Positions 8,612-17,683 of a stretch of 64,000 nt of DNA are shown one piece after another. Numbering within the stretch: the first letter of the stretch is position 1; each line of letters starts with the position of its first letter. The notes beneath the pieces were generated by a model, which had not been told where the DNA came from, did not search any database, and saw only the letters and a list, made by a program, of their open reading frames with translations. Location: contig NZ_AP024154.1 in assembly GCF_015533855.1 (NCBI RefSeq), positions 1,677,001 to 1,741,000 on the forward strand, in the 5' to 3' direction. The translations under genes were made by a program, and so were the position numbers. This DNA is from Echinicola sp. 20G (GTDB lineage Bacteria > Bacteroidota > Bacteroidia > Cytophagales > Cyclobacteriaceae).

Positions 8612-8619
8612 CAAATTTA
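8612..8619 (-). promoter_or_regulatory. Candidate -7 promoter element of copA
   Basis: On the minus strand the bases read TAAATTTG, an exact TAnnTTTG match, about 54 bases upstream of the copA ATG. The -33 TTTG is not at the standard spacing. Confidence 0.35.
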
Positions 8620-8777
8620 AGCGCAAAGGTGTCGTCGCTAGTTATATAATTTTTGAAATGATTAAACAGGACGTAGCTAATTCCCGTATTCCCAAAAAAA
8701 TCACGAACTTTAAGTGCCTGTTTCTAGTTTAATCACACATAGCCTAATTCAGCGCATCAAAAAAACCTTTTAGACTC

Positions 8778-10343
8778 ATGATGAAATCCACCATTGAGCC
8801 GGAGTGTACCGGGCAATTTTCACCTTTGTTTATCGATTACATCCAAAAGAAAACCGATTTAAAGCCTTTCTATCATCAGTATCCATCTTTGGAAAATTTT
8901 AAGGCTGTAATTGAAAAAAGGAATTTTGGTAAGGACAAAAGAAAGGTGTTGAAGGAAGCTTTGCATCAGCAATATGAAGGTTTTGAATTAAGCGAGGCTA
9001 CTACCAAGAATTTGGATAGCCTTGAAGAGGCAAATACTTTTACCGTGACGACCGGTCACCAGTTGAATCTTTTTACGGGCCCATTATACTTCATCTACAA
9101 AATCGTTTCGACAATCAATTTGGCCAGGCAACTGCAGGAAGCCTATCCAGATTACCGTTTTGTGCCCGTGTATTGGATGGCTTCTGAGGATCATGATTTT
9201 GAGGAAATCAACCATTTTAGTTATGAGGGTAAAAAATACAGTTGGGAAACTAATCAGAAAGGAGCAGTAGGTGATTTTGAACTGGACGGTAGCATGGACG
9301 ACTTTATCAAGGAGATCACTTTTGCTCCTGATTTTTTTAAGCAAGCTTACCGGGAGCAAAAAACTTTAGCAGATGCAGTAAGGTACTATGTGAACCATTT
9401 ATTTGGAGAGAAGGGCTTGGTGATTGTGGATGGGCATGATACCAGTTTAAAAGGACTTTTTAAGGAGGTAATCAAAGATGACCTACTTACCAACAGTGCC
9501 AATGAATTGGTCAATAAGCAAACAGAGAGGCTTGAAGAATTGGGCTATAAGAGCCAAATTTTCCCAAGGGAGATTAACTTTTTCTATTTGGACAAAGGGA
9601 TCCGTTCGCGGATTGTCAAGAATGGATCAGTATATGAGGTTCTGGATACGGGCAAGCAATTTTCAGAGCAGGAAATGCTGGCTCTTGTAGAAAGTAGCCC
9701 AGAAATATTCAGCCCAAATGTGGTGCTGAGGCCACTTTATCAGGAATATATTTTACCGAATATTGCCTATTTGGGTGGCCCCGCAGAAGTAGCTTACTGG
9801 TTGCAGCTGAAATTGGTTTTTGATCATTACCAGACAGACTACCCAATGGTTATGCCCAGAAACTTTGCCATGATCAAAGGAAAGAATGCCTCTCGTAAAG
9901 CAGAAGCGCTGGGCTTGAGCAATAAACAACTATTTGTTCCTTATGAAAGTTGGAAGAAGGAATATGTGAAGAATAATGCCCAGTCCGACCTAAGTCTGGA
10001 AAAAGAAAAAGAAGCCTTATCTGCAATTTTCGAAGAAATGGGGATGGCAGCTGCTGAAGTGGATCCTACCTTGAAAAACTCAGCAGAAGCAGCTAAAACA
10101 AGAGCTTTGAAGGTCATAGAGCATTTTGGGAAGAAACTGAGACGGGGTGAGGAAAGAAATTTGGAAACGGATCTTCAAAGGATGAAGTCCTTAAAAGAAA
10201 TCCTTTTTCCCGGAGGAACGCCACAAGAACGAAAAAGCAACTTTTTGGAGTTTTACCTTAAAGATGAGCAGTTTATTGAAAAGCTCTATACTCACTTCGA
10301 CCCATTGGATTTCAATTACATCATACTAGAGGAAAATGGATGA
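8778..10343 (+). CDS. bshC: Bacillithiol synthase (cysteine-adding enzyme) BshC
   Basis: A 521-residue protein of typical BshC size, recognised by the conserved TGHQLNLFTGPLYFIYK block (about residues 94-110) and FVPVYWMASEDHDFEE (about 128-143), with a coiled-coil C-terminal half. It is thought to add cysteine to GlcN-malate in the last step of bacillithiol synthesis, giving the cell its major low-molecular-weight thiol. The start is either the ATG at 8778 or the one at 8781. The last 8 bases overlap the next gene. It faces copA across about 220 bases. Confidence 0.93.
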   Translation: MMKSTIEPECTGQFSPLFIDYIQKKTDLKPFYHQYPSLENFKAVIEKRNFGKDKRKVLKEALHQQYEGFELSEATTKNLDSLEEANTFTVTTGHQLNLFTGPLYFIYKIVSTINLARQLQEAYPDYRFVPVYWMASEDHDFEEINHFSYEGKKYSWETNQKGAVGDFELDGSMDDFIKEITFAPDFFKQAYREQKTLADAVRYYVNHLFGEKGLVIVDGHDTSLKGLFKEVIKDDLLTNSANELVNKQTERLEELGYKSQIFPREINFFYLDKGIRSRIVKNGSVYEVLDTGKQFSEQEMLALVESSPEIFSPNVVLRPLYQEYILPNIAYLGGPAEVAYWLQLKLVFDHYQTDYPMVMPRNFAMIKGKNASRKAEALGLSNKQLFVPYESWKKEYVKNNAQSDLSLEKEKEALSAIFEEMGMAAAEVDPTLKNSAEAAKTRALKVIEHFGKKLRRGEERNLETDLQRMKSLKEILFPGGTPQERKSNFLEFYLKDEQFIEKLYTHFDPLDFNYIILEENG

Positions 10344-10908
10344 GAAAGCACGACTTAGAAATCTTTATAAAGCCAAAAGAAAGGCATTAGGGGCTGAGAA
10401 GATGGCGGAGCAGTCCAAAAAGATCAAGGATGAACTCATGCGCTTTTTGGAATCTCATGGCCAGTTCAAGCATTTTCATATCTTTTTACCCATTGCCCGG
10501 CTTAATGAAATCGATACTTTTCCGATTGTGGAGGCACTTTTGTCAGCAGGCAATCGTGTTTATACTTCTGTTACAGATTTTTTGACTGGAGAGCTCAAGA
10601 CCGTTGAAGTTGATACAAATACCACCTATTCAGTGGATAAGTGGGGTATTCCTGTGCCCAGTTCTCCGGTAGAAGTTTCACCAGAAAAGATTGAAGTTGT
10701 CTTGATACCGCTTCTGGCATATGATTTGGATGGTAATCGCATTGGGTATGGAAAAGGATTTTACGATCGGTTTTTATCTGGATTAAAACCTGAGGTTTTT
10801 AAGGTAGGATTATCGTATTTTGTACCTGAAGTTTCCATTCCGGTAGAAGAACATGATATTTGCATGAATATTTGTATTTTACCCAGCGGAATTATTGAAT
10901 TTAATTAA
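10336..10908 (+). CDS. 5-formyltetrahydrofolate cyclo-ligase
   Basis: A 190-residue enzyme that converts 5-formyl-THF to 5,10-methenyl-THF with ATP, recovering a storage or inhibitory folate form. The family's C-terminal ATP/Mg loop GYGKGFYDRF is present at residues 137-146, and the N-terminal basic helix (KARLRNLYKAKRKAL) is typical. Its ATG lies inside the end of bshC, so the two are translationally coupled. The same window also encodes PurU, another formyl-folate enzyme. Confidence 0.92.
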   Translation: MDEKARLRNLYKAKRKALGAEKMAEQSKKIKDELMRFLESHGQFKHFHIFLPIARLNEIDTFPIVEALLSAGNRVYTSVTDFLTGELKTVEVDTNTTYSVDKWGIPVPSSPVEVSPEKIEVVLIPLLAYDLDGNRIGYGKGFYDRFLSGLKPEVFKVGLSYFVPEVSIPVEEHDICMNICILPSGIIEFN

Positions 10909-10935
10909 ACCATCTATTACACTAAATTTTATTTT

Positions 10936-11421
10936 ATGTTCAAGAAAGCAATTGTAGCTGTTTTTGCAGTAGCTATCATGGTGATCAGTTATCAGGCCGA
11001 AGCCCAGACGTACAGTACGGGTGTGGGTTTGAGAGCTGGAGTGACCAACGGATTAACCGTAAAGCATTTTCTAGGTTATGACGCGGCCATCGAAGGGATT
11101 TTGCATTCCCGTTGGAAGGGGCTCGTGATTACTGGATTGTATGAGATGCACAGAGATGTTCGTGAGATCAGAGGCCTAAAATGGTTTTATGGTGGCGGTG
11201 CCCATTTAGGTACTTGGGGAGACAAAAGTGATCCTCCTTTTGATGACCCAGATAAAAACTATACCGTCTTTGGGATTGATGGGATCATAGGCTTGGACTA
11301 CAAATTTGAAGACGCCCCGGTGAACCTATCACTGGACTATAAACCGGCGTTTAACCTGACGGACAATGTCGGCTGGTGGGGAGATGAGATAGCGCTGTCT
11401 ATCCGCTTTACCTTCCACTGA
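10936..11421 (+). CDS. Small secreted outer-membrane-type protein of unknown function
   Basis: A 161-residue protein with a signal peptide (cleavage near EAQT, residue 23-24) and a body of short alternating strands rich in Gly, Tyr and Trp, ending in a phenylalanine-containing strand (IRFTFH). This is the look of a small eight-stranded outer-membrane barrel or porin-like protein. It sits 27 bases after the cyclo-ligase and is followed by a strong terminator, so it is the last gene of the bshC transcript. Confidence 0.7.
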   Translation: MFKKAIVAVFAVAIMVISYQAEAQTYSTGVGLRAGVTNGLTVKHFLGYDAAIEGILHSRWKGLVITGLYEMHRDVREIRGLKWFYGGGAHLGTWGDKSDPPFDDPDKNYTVFGIDGIIGLDYKFEDAPVNLSLDYKPAFNLTDNVGWWGDEIALSIRFTFH

Positions 11422-11438
11422 TCAAAAGATCATTAGGA

Positions 11439-11478
11439 ACAAAGGCAAATGTCACAAGGCATTTGCCTTTGTTTTTTT
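11439..11478 (+). terminator. Rho-independent terminator after the bshC operon
   Basis: A 13-bp perfect stem (ACAAAGGCAAATG, 11439-11451, with its complement at 11460-11472), an 8-base loop and a run of seven T residues. Confidence 0.9.
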
Positions 11479-11508
11479 AACTTGGGTCAATATTAAAACC
11501 AAAAAAAT

Positions 11509-12633
11509 ATGACGAACCCTATTTGGATCATGACCTCGGCGTTTGATCAGTTAAGCTTGGAAGAGGTGATCGAAAAAGCAAAGGAAACCGGTGTGCAAGG
11601 ATTGGATGTGTGCGTGTTCAGGCGAGACGGTACTCGGGATGATTTTGTGGCTACCCACATGGATTATGATAATTTTTCACTGGACACAGCCAAGGCTACT
11701 TTGTCCCAATTTAATACTGCTGGGCTTAGTCTTTCTTTAGGGGCTTTTGATAACCTGATTGGCGGTGATCCTGGCCAGAGGATCAAAAATCAAAACCATT
11801 TATTGAAATTGATCCGCATGGCCCATTTGATGGGGGGAGATGCCAATGATATCAAAGTAGGAACCTTTGTTGGCTATAACCATGAGTTGGGAAACCAAGA
11901 AAATGGTTTTGAAAAGAACCTGGAGGAATACGCCAAGGTTTTTGGCCCAATTATCAAATATGCAGAGGACTTGGGCGTGACGGTATTGTATGAAAACTGC
12001 CCTATGGAAGGCTGGCGCTCAGCTGGCCATACAGGGACTTTTAACAATTTGCCTGGGGTGTTGGCTGCCAGAAAGCTGATGTATGCCATGATTCCGAGCA
12101 AGTCGCATGGTGAGATTTATGATCCCTCTCATGATGTATGGCAACATACGGATCCTGTGGAAGTGATCAAACATACAGATATGGATCGCTTAAAACGTAT
12201 CCATGTAAAGTCTACCAGAAATAACTCCGACCCTTACTGGGGTAATATGTATCCTACTCAATGGGTAGATAAAGATTTGGCCCAAAAAGCAGGTGTCCCC
12301 ACTGCTCAAAACGAATGGGACAGGCACCATTATGAAGCCACTTTGCCAGGGTTTGGAGTGGGTGACAGTATGGATTGGAGGAAATTTATCAATATCCTTC
12401 AGGAAAAAGGTTTTTCTGGTCCTTTTGAAATAGAAAATGAAGCAGGTCTGTCCAAAGGAACGGGCAACATGGCGGCCATTATGCAGGGCTATAAGGCCAC
12501 GGTATTGAACCTTAGCCCTATCTTATGGCCTTTGACGGAAGAAGGGTACCATTATCCAAAGGCCAATTTTAAAGAGATGAAGGCGGTGGCCGCCAAAGAT
12601 ATTCCTATCGTGACCATGGGTGATTTGAAATAG
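11509..12633 (+). CDS. Sugar phosphate isomerase/epimerase-like TIM-barrel protein
   Basis: A 374-residue protein of the xylose isomerase-like TIM-barrel (AP endonuclease family 2) superfamily. Strands carry the expected metal-ligand pattern: YENCP near residue 164, YDPSHDVWQH near 203, KRIHVKST near 230 and FEIENEA near 307. No signal peptide is present, so it should act in the cytoplasm on a sugar or sugar acid; the exact substrate cannot be assigned. It is monocistronic, flanked by the terminator at 11478 and a minus-strand gene. Confidence 0.8.
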   Translation: MTNPIWIMTSAFDQLSLEEVIEKAKETGVQGLDVCVFRRDGTRDDFVATHMDYDNFSLDTAKATLSQFNTAGLSLSLGAFDNLIGGDPGQRIKNQNHLLKLIRMAHLMGGDANDIKVGTFVGYNHELGNQENGFEKNLEEYAKVFGPIIKYAEDLGVTVLYENCPMEGWRSAGHTGTFNNLPGVLAARKLMYAMIPSKSHGEIYDPSHDVWQHTDPVEVIKHTDMDRLKRIHVKSTRNNSDPYWGNMYPTQWVDKDLAQKAGVPTAQNEWDRHHYEATLPGFGVGDSMDWRKFINILQEKGFSGPFEIENEAGLSKGTGNMAAIMQGYKATVLNLSPILWPLTEEGYHYPKANFKEMKAVAAKDIPIVTMGDLK

Positions 12634-12734
12634 GTACTTTTTGTGTAACGCTATTTCAGGACGAGGCAGTTTAATAAAATAAAAAACTTCAGTAGTTATT
12701 TCCAATAAGTAGAGATCATCAAAAAAAGTAAAAT

Positions 12735-12757
12735 AAAAAAGCCCCGCTAAGCGGGGC
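12735..12757 (-). terminator. Rho-independent terminator of the small minus-strand gene
   Basis: GC-rich stem GCCCCGC (12741-12747) and GCGGGGC (12751-12757) with a 3-base loop; on the minus strand it is followed by a T-run (12740 down to 12735). It may also help stop the plus-strand gene ending at 12633. Confidence 0.85.
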
Positions 12758-12764
12758 CCTATAC

Positions 12765-12953
12765 CTAGGTGAGTTTAACAAAGTATTTATTCAGTACTCC
12801 TAAATAAATCTTTGCAAACGTCTTATAACACCAAACTTTAAACTCCTGAACCTCAGCGGGCGTCAACATGTTGAGACCCTTTCTTAACTCTTTCTCGAAA
12901 AGCTTCTTGTCAAAACTCACCTTTAACAAAATGGTTTTAACATATTCTATCAT
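12765..12953 (-). CDS. Small conserved-looking cytoplasmic protein of unknown function
   Basis: A 62-residue, mostly helical and slightly basic protein (LFEKELRKGLNMLTPAEVQEFKVWCYKTF is split here as LFEKELRKGLNML and TPAEVQEFKVWCY). It has its own GC-rich terminator 8 bases after the stop and a start about 60 bases before the batD promoter, which supports a real gene. No family recognised. Confidence 0.65.
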   Translation of the reverse strand: MIEYVKTILLKVSFDKKLFEKELRKGLNMLTPAEVQEFKVWCYKTFAKIYLGVLNKYFVKLT

Positions 12954-13012
12954 GGCTCATCAATTTATTTTTAAGTTAAACAATACTAAAATCAATACGA
13001 CAATACTATGAA

Positions 13013-13044
13013 TTTGTTGCGTTTAAAATATACTCGTTAATTTG
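13013..13044 (+). promoter_or_regulatory. Bacteroidota-type promoter of batD-aroC
   Basis: TTTG at 13013-13016, exactly 20 bases, then TTAATTTG at 13037-13044, one mismatch from TAnnTTTG. It lies 25 bases upstream of the ATG at 13070. Confidence 0.55.
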
Positions 13045-13069
13045 CGTCAAATAAGTAGTTGTGTATCTC

Positions 13070-14515
13070 ATGAAAAGAACGAAATATTACCTCACTCTAG
13101 TATTCATTTGGACATCGATAATTTCCATTGCCCAAGCACAAGATGTAAGGATTGACTTAGGACCTGATGAGATAGGCTTGAACGAAACGTTCAGCATAAA
13201 AATAACAATTTCCGATGAGAAAATAAAGTCATATGATCAGTTTCCAGAGATACCGGGCTTCCAGAAGCAGGGAATTTCTCAGTCTTCTTCCATGAATGTG
13301 ATCAATGGCCAAATGAGCAGTACCAATAGTATTGTTCAATACTACAAACCGCTGAAAATGGGGCAGTTTAGTCTACCTAATTTTACCCTTCAGGTCAATG
13401 GTAATGAGGTGTCTTCTCCTGGTAAAACCATCACAGTGACCGATGCCAAGCAAAGCCAGCAGCGACAGGGTTCCAGAGATCCATTTGATGACTTTTTCAG
13501 AAGAGATGAACCGCAAGAGCAAGAATTTATTGAGTTGGATGATGAGGCATTTTTTGCGATGACAGTGGACAAAAATGAAATTTATGTGGGCGAGGGCTTT
13601 AATGTGAGTTTGGCCTTTTTCATGGCCCAATCCAACCAGGCTCCCTTTGATTTTTATGAACCGGGAAAACAACTGGAGGAAATTGTCAAGAAAATCAAGC
13701 CGACCAATGCTTGGGAGGAAAACTTCAATATTACCAATATCCAGCCAGAGCGGGTGACCATTGATGGAAAGGTATGGACCCGCTTCAAAGTATATGAATC
13801 CACCTTCTATCCTTTCAATGAGGGCGAGATCGAATTGCCGCGAGTGGCTTGGGAGATGATCAAGTACAAGGTGGCTAAAAACCCTACTTTCTTTGGGAAT
13901 AACAGGCAACAGGATTTTAAGACCTTCTATGCTAATGGCAAGACCATTAAAGTTAAGCCTTTGCCTCCTCACCCACTGAAAAATGAGGTGAGTGTGGGAG
14001 TTTACAGGCTACGGGAAAATTTTGACTCCAAAAAAGTAGAAACTGGCGAAGGCGTAACCTATGATTTTGGGATCAGTGGGGAAGGAAACATCAATGCCAT
14101 CAAGCCTCCCAAGAAGATGGATATTCAAAAGCTAAACACTTTTGACCCGAATGAACGACAGCAAATCAACCGGGGAAGAGGTAAAGTGACCGGGATCAAA
14201 CAGTATGAATACTATATCACCGTCAATGAGCCCGGAGAAGTAGCTTTGAAGGATCACTTTGAGTGGATTTACTTTAATACGGACAAAGAAACCTATGATA
14301 CCCTAAGGCCAAGTGCGGTCTTGAACGTGGTGGGTGAGAGCAAAATCAATCAATCAATATCTTCCACGCGCCTGGGAGGAATCTATGATTTAATAGAACT
14401 AGAGGACAATAAGCTTTTAAACCAACGATATAAGTATTATTTTTCGACTTTTATCAACATACTACTGGTTGGCGCAGTGATTTTACTGATCGTCATGATT
14501 ATGAAAAAGAGGTAA
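13070..14515 (+). CDS. batD: BatD family protein
   Basis: A 481-residue membrane-anchored periplasmic protein. It has a signal peptide (cleavage near AQAQ, about residue 23), repeated beta-sandwich domains of the BatD type, a low-complexity acidic patch ([12 protein letters not shown]) near residue 145 and a C-terminal membrane helix (about 455-477) followed by KKR. BatD belongs to the Bacteroides aerotolerance group and normally sits beside BatA/B/C and MoxR; here it is alone, upstream of aroC. I chose the ATG at 13070 over the GTG at 13061 because it begins directly with the signal peptide. The stop and the aroC start overlap as TAATG. Confidence 0.85.
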   Translation: MKRTKYYLTLVFIWTSIISIAQAQDVRIDLGPDEIGLNETFSIKITISDEKIKSYDQFPEIPGFQKQGISQSSSMNVINGQMSSTNSIVQYYKPLKMGQFSLPNFTLQVNGNEVSSPGKTITVTDAKQSQQRQGSRDPFDDFFRRDEPQEQEFIELDDEAFFAMTVDKNEIYVGEGFNVSLAFFMAQSNQAPFDFYEPGKQLEEIVKKIKPTNAWEENFNITNIQPERVTIDGKVWTRFKVYESTFYPFNEGEIELPRVAWEMIKYKVAKNPTFFGNNRQQDFKTFYANGKTIKVKPLPPHPLKNEVSVGVYRLRENFDSKKVETGEGVTYDFGISGEGNINAIKPPKKMDIQKLNTFDPNERQQINRGRGKVTGIKQYEYYITVNEPGEVALKDHFEWIYFNTDKETYDTLRPSAVLNVVGESKINQSISSTRLGGIYDLIELEDNKLLNQRYKYYFSTFINILLVGAVILLIVMIMKKR

Positions 14516-15597
14516 TGGGTAATTCATTTGGAAGAGTATTTAGGATAAGCACCTTTGGAGAATCACATGGCAAAGGGCTTGGCGTTATTATAGATGGCTG
14601 TCCTGCAGGGCTGCCAATAGATGAGGAGTTTATCAGACAAGAGCTGCAGCGCAGAAAGCCCGGGCAGTCCAAGATCACCACACAACGGAAAGAGGAGGAT
14701 GAATGTCAAATCCTTTCTGGCGTGTTTGAAGGCAAAAGTACTGGTACGCCCATCGCGATCATCATCATGAACACGGACCAGAAGAGCAAGGACTATTCGC
14801 ATATTGCTGACAAGTATCGTCCTTCCCATGCTGATTTTACCTATCAGGAAAAATTTGGGAATCGCGATTACCGCGGTGGAGGAAGAAGTAGCGCCAGAGA
14901 AACTGCTGCAAGAGTAGCTGCCGGTGCAGTTGCTAAAATGTTTCTTAAGCATGTTGGTGTAGAGATCAATGCTTATGTTAGTCAGGCGGGGCATATCAAG
15001 CTGGATAAGCCTTATCAGGAATTGGACTTTGCTGAAATTGAGAAAAACATTGTGCGCTGTCCAGATCCTGAAGTGGCCAATGAAATGATCGAATACATTG
15101 ATGAAATCAGGAAGAACCGGGATACGGTAGGTGGCGTGGTGAGCTGCGTGGCCAAGCAAGTGCCAGTGGGCTTAGGTGAGCCGGTTTTTGATCGACTTCA
15201 TGCCGATTTGGGAAAGGCGATGCTCAGCATCAATGCCGTCAAAGGCTTCGAATATGGCAGTGGCTTTGAAGGGGTAAGCATGAGGGGGTCTGAGCACAAT
15301 GATGAGTTTTACCAGGAAGGAGATAGGGTGAGGACCAAGACCAATTATTCAGGTGGAATTCAAGGAGGCATTTCAAATGGTGAAGATATTTATTTCCGCG
15401 TAGCCTTCAAGCCTGTGGCCACCATTATGAAAGACCAGGACAGTGTCAATCAGGCAGGAGAAGCGGTTACCGTTTCTGGTAAAGGAAGGCATGACCCTTG
15501 TGTGGTGCCTCGCGCGGTACCGATCGTGGAAGCAATGACTGCCTTGGTACTAGCAGATTTCTTATTGTTGAAGCGAATGAATAAATTGGAAGCTTAA
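14515..15597 (+). CDS. aroC: Chorismate synthase
   Basis: A 360-residue enzyme that converts EPSP to chorismate with reduced FMN, the last step of the shikimate pathway. Signatures seen: [15 protein letters not shown] at 5-19, a [10 protein letters not shown] box near 102, the [14 protein letters not shown] flavin/substrate loop near 120 and a [12 protein letters not shown] stretch near 279. The start overlaps the batD stop by one base, indicating translational coupling. Confidence 0.97.
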   Translation: MGNSFGRVFRISTFGESHGKGLGVIIDGCPAGLPIDEEFIRQELQRRKPGQSKITTQRKEEDECQILSGVFEGKSTGTPIAIIIMNTDQKSKDYSHIADKYRPSHADFTYQEKFGNRDYRGGGRSSARETAARVAAGAVAKMFLKHVGVEINAYVSQAGHIKLDKPYQELDFAEIEKNIVRCPDPEVANEMIEYIDEIRKNRDTVGGVVSCVAKQVPVGLGEPVFDRLHADLGKAMLSINAVKGFEYGSGFEGVSMRGSEHNDEFYQEGDRVRTKTNYSGGIQGGISNGEDIYFRVAFKPVATIMKDQDSVNQAGEAVTVSGKGRHDPCVVPRAVPIVEAMTALVLADFLLLKRMNKLEA

Positions 15598-15615
15598 GCA
15601 CCTAACTCAACTGAT

Positions 15616-16947
15616 ATGTTTAAAAAAATACCCCTTCATACTCAAATTATCATTGGCCTGGTCTTGGGGCTGATTTTCGGTTTAGTTGTCATCAAAACCG
15701 AAATGTCACCGGACTTTACCATTGACTTTATCAAGCCCATTGGTACTATTTTTATCAATGCATTGAAAATGATAGCCGTTCCATTGGTACTGGCATCTTT
15801 GATCGTGGGGGTATCTAACTTGGGAGACATTACCAAGCTGGGAAGAATTGGTGGAAAAACCATTAGTGCTTATATGGTCACTACCGTAATAGCGGTGACC
15901 GTGGGCTTGTTATTCGTGAATATTTTTGCTCCAGGAAAAAGCTTGCCAACAGAAACCCGGGAAAGGTTGATGGAACAATTCAATGAGGTAGTGGGCGATA
16001 AATCTTCACAGGCTGCTGAACTGCAGGAACAGAGCCCATTGAAACCTTTGGTGGACATTGTTCCAGAAAATGTCTTCTTATCAGCTACTGATAATGGCAG
16101 CATGCTTCAGGTGGTATTTTTTGCGATTATAGTGGGGATAGCATTATTGGAGATACCTAAGTCAAAGGCTAGCCCTGTAATAGCGTTTTTCGATGGGATG
16201 AACGATGTCATCATCAAAATAGTGGGCTATATCATGCTGATTGCGCCCTATGGCGTTTTTGCCCTAATGGCTTCACTGATTGTGGAGATTGCAGGGGATA
16301 ATCCCGATTCGGCCATCGAGTTGCTATTTGCCTTGCTAAAATATAGTTTACTGGTAGTGGCAGGCTTATTGACCATGATCATTTTGGTTTATCCAACCAT
16401 CTTGAAGGTTTTTACCAAAGTAAAGTACAGGGATTTCTTCCAAGCGTTGAGACCCGCTCAATTATTGGCTTTTTCCACTAGTTCGAGTTCGGCGACATTG
16501 CCAGTAACCATGAAGCAAGTGGAAGAGGAAATAGGAGTTTCAGAAGAGGTAAGTAGTTTTGTCTTACCCTTAGGGGCTACCATCAACATGGATGGTACCT
16601 GTTTGTACCAAGGTGTGGCTGCTGCATTTATTGCCCAAGCTCTGGGGATGGACCTGACCTTGACACAGCAGTTGATGATTGTGTTGACGGCTACTTTGGC
16701 ATCTATTGGGACTGCAGGAGTGCCAGGAGCTGGATTGATCATGTTATTGATTGTACTCGAATCTATTGGTGTGCCTTCAGCAGGTTTAGCTTTGATCCTT
16801 GCCCCAGACAGGATTCTGGACATGTTCAGGACAGTGGTCAATGTAACCGGAGATGCTACGGTATGTACCGTTGTGGCCAGTACAGAAGGAGAATTGCCAG
16901 AAGGATTGATCAGGGAATCCAATCCTTTGACATCTACACCAGAATAA
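15616..16947 (+). CDS. Dicarboxylate/amino acid:cation symporter (GltP/DctA type)
   Basis: A 443-residue inner-membrane transporter of the DAACS family. Eight membrane segments and two re-entrant loops are expected; the serine-rich loop STSSSSATLPVTM lies near residue 290 and the GATINMDGTCLYQG motif near 322, both diagnostic. It imports glutamate/aspartate or C4-dicarboxylates with Na+ or H+. The gap to aroC is 18 bases, so it may be read from the same transcript. Confidence 0.9.
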   Translation: MFKKIPLHTQIIIGLVLGLIFGLVVIKTEMSPDFTIDFIKPIGTIFINALKMIAVPLVLASLIVGVSNLGDITKLGRIGGKTISAYMVTTVIAVTVGLLFVNIFAPGKSLPTETRERLMEQFNEVVGDKSSQAAELQEQSPLKPLVDIVPENVFLSATDNGSMLQVVFFAIIVGIALLEIPKSKASPVIAFFDGMNDVIIKIVGYIMLIAPYGVFALMASLIVEIAGDNPDSAIELLFALLKYSLLVVAGLLTMIILVYPTILKVFTKVKYRDFFQALRPAQLLAFSTSSSSATLPVTMKQVEEEIGVSEEVSSFVLPLGATINMDGTCLYQGVAAAFIAQALGMDLTLTQQLMIVLTATLASIGTAGVPGAGLIMLLIVLESIGVPSAGLALILAPDRILDMFRTVVNVTGDATVCTVVASTEGELPEGLIRESNPLTSTPE

Positions 16948-17017
16948 TAAAATCGATCAAAGAGGAACTAATCACCTCATTTGATGTTTGAATTGCTAGA
17001 AGCTAAAAATTAAGACC

Positions 17018-17602
17018 ATGTTACAAGCGCAGAAAAAGCCGGTACATATTTATATGGAAGCCAACCCCAACCCAAATTCACTGAAATTTGTGGTAAACTT
17101 TATGTTGACAGATGATGGGGTAAGCTTTGATTATCCTGATGAGAAGAGCACCGAAAACTCTCCTCTTGCCAAGGAGCTTTTCAACTTTGCGGCGGTAGAG
17201 CGAGTATTTATCACCTCTAATTTTGTGACGGTGACCAAGACAGATGATGTGGACTGGCCGGAAATCCAGGATCATATCCGGGAACATATCAAACAATACT
17301 TGGAAGCAGGTAAATCCGCTGTAAATGTAGTTTTGGATAAAGATCCGTTGTTTGATGAAAACGATAGTGAGACAGTAAAGAAAATCAAAGGAATCTTGGA
17401 CGAATACATTCGGCCTGCAGTAGAACAAGATGGTGGTGCAATTATCTTCCACAGTTTTCATGAAGGAACGGTGAAGGTGCTGTTACAGGGTGCTTGTTCA
17501 GGTTGTCCTTCAAGCACGGTAACTTTGAAAGCGGGGATAGAGAATCTTTTGACCAGAATGTTGCCTGATGAGGTGAAAACCGTAGAGGCAGAAGGAATCT
17601 AA
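17018..17602 (+). CDS. NifU-type Fe-S cluster scaffold (Nfu N + NifU C-terminal domain)
   Basis: A 194-residue protein with an Nfu-type N-terminal domain (about 10-100, starting YMEANPNPNSLKF) and a NifU-like C-terminal domain (about 115-190) with the cluster-binding CSGCPSS motif (Cys160, Cys163). Such proteins receive a 4Fe-4S cluster and pass it to client enzymes. A strong terminator lies 18 bases downstream. Confidence 0.9.
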   Translation: MLQAQKKPVHIYMEANPNPNSLKFVVNFMLTDDGVSFDYPDEKSTENSPLAKELFNFAAVERVFITSNFVTVTKTDDVDWPEIQDHIREHIKQYLEAGKSAVNVVLDKDPLFDENDSETVKKIKGILDEYIRPAVEQDGGAIIFHSFHEGTVKVLLQGACSGCPSSTVTLKAGIENLLTRMLPDEVKTVEAEGI

Positions 17603-17620
17603 AAATAAAATTAAACTGTC

Positions 17621-17654
17621 AAGGTCATTCGTCTCAACGAATGGCCTTTTTTTT
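17621..17654 (+). terminator. Rho-independent terminator after the NifU-type gene
   Basis: A 12-bp stem (AAGGTCATTCGT, 17621-17632, with ACGAATGGCCTT, 17637-17648, one G-T pair), 4-base loop and eight T residues. Confidence 0.9.
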
Positions 17655-17683
17655 GCTTTTTGCAGACAAAGCGCTTGTAAATT

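Noticed and set aside
13373..13972. A 199-residue reading frame on the minus strand
   Set aside because: It lies entirely inside batD on the opposite strand and has no family features; batD itself has a signal peptide, domain structure and membrane anchor. Treated as a shadow frame.
14563..15159. A 198-residue antisense frame
   Set aside because: It is antisense to aroC, whose signature motifs are intact. No independent support.
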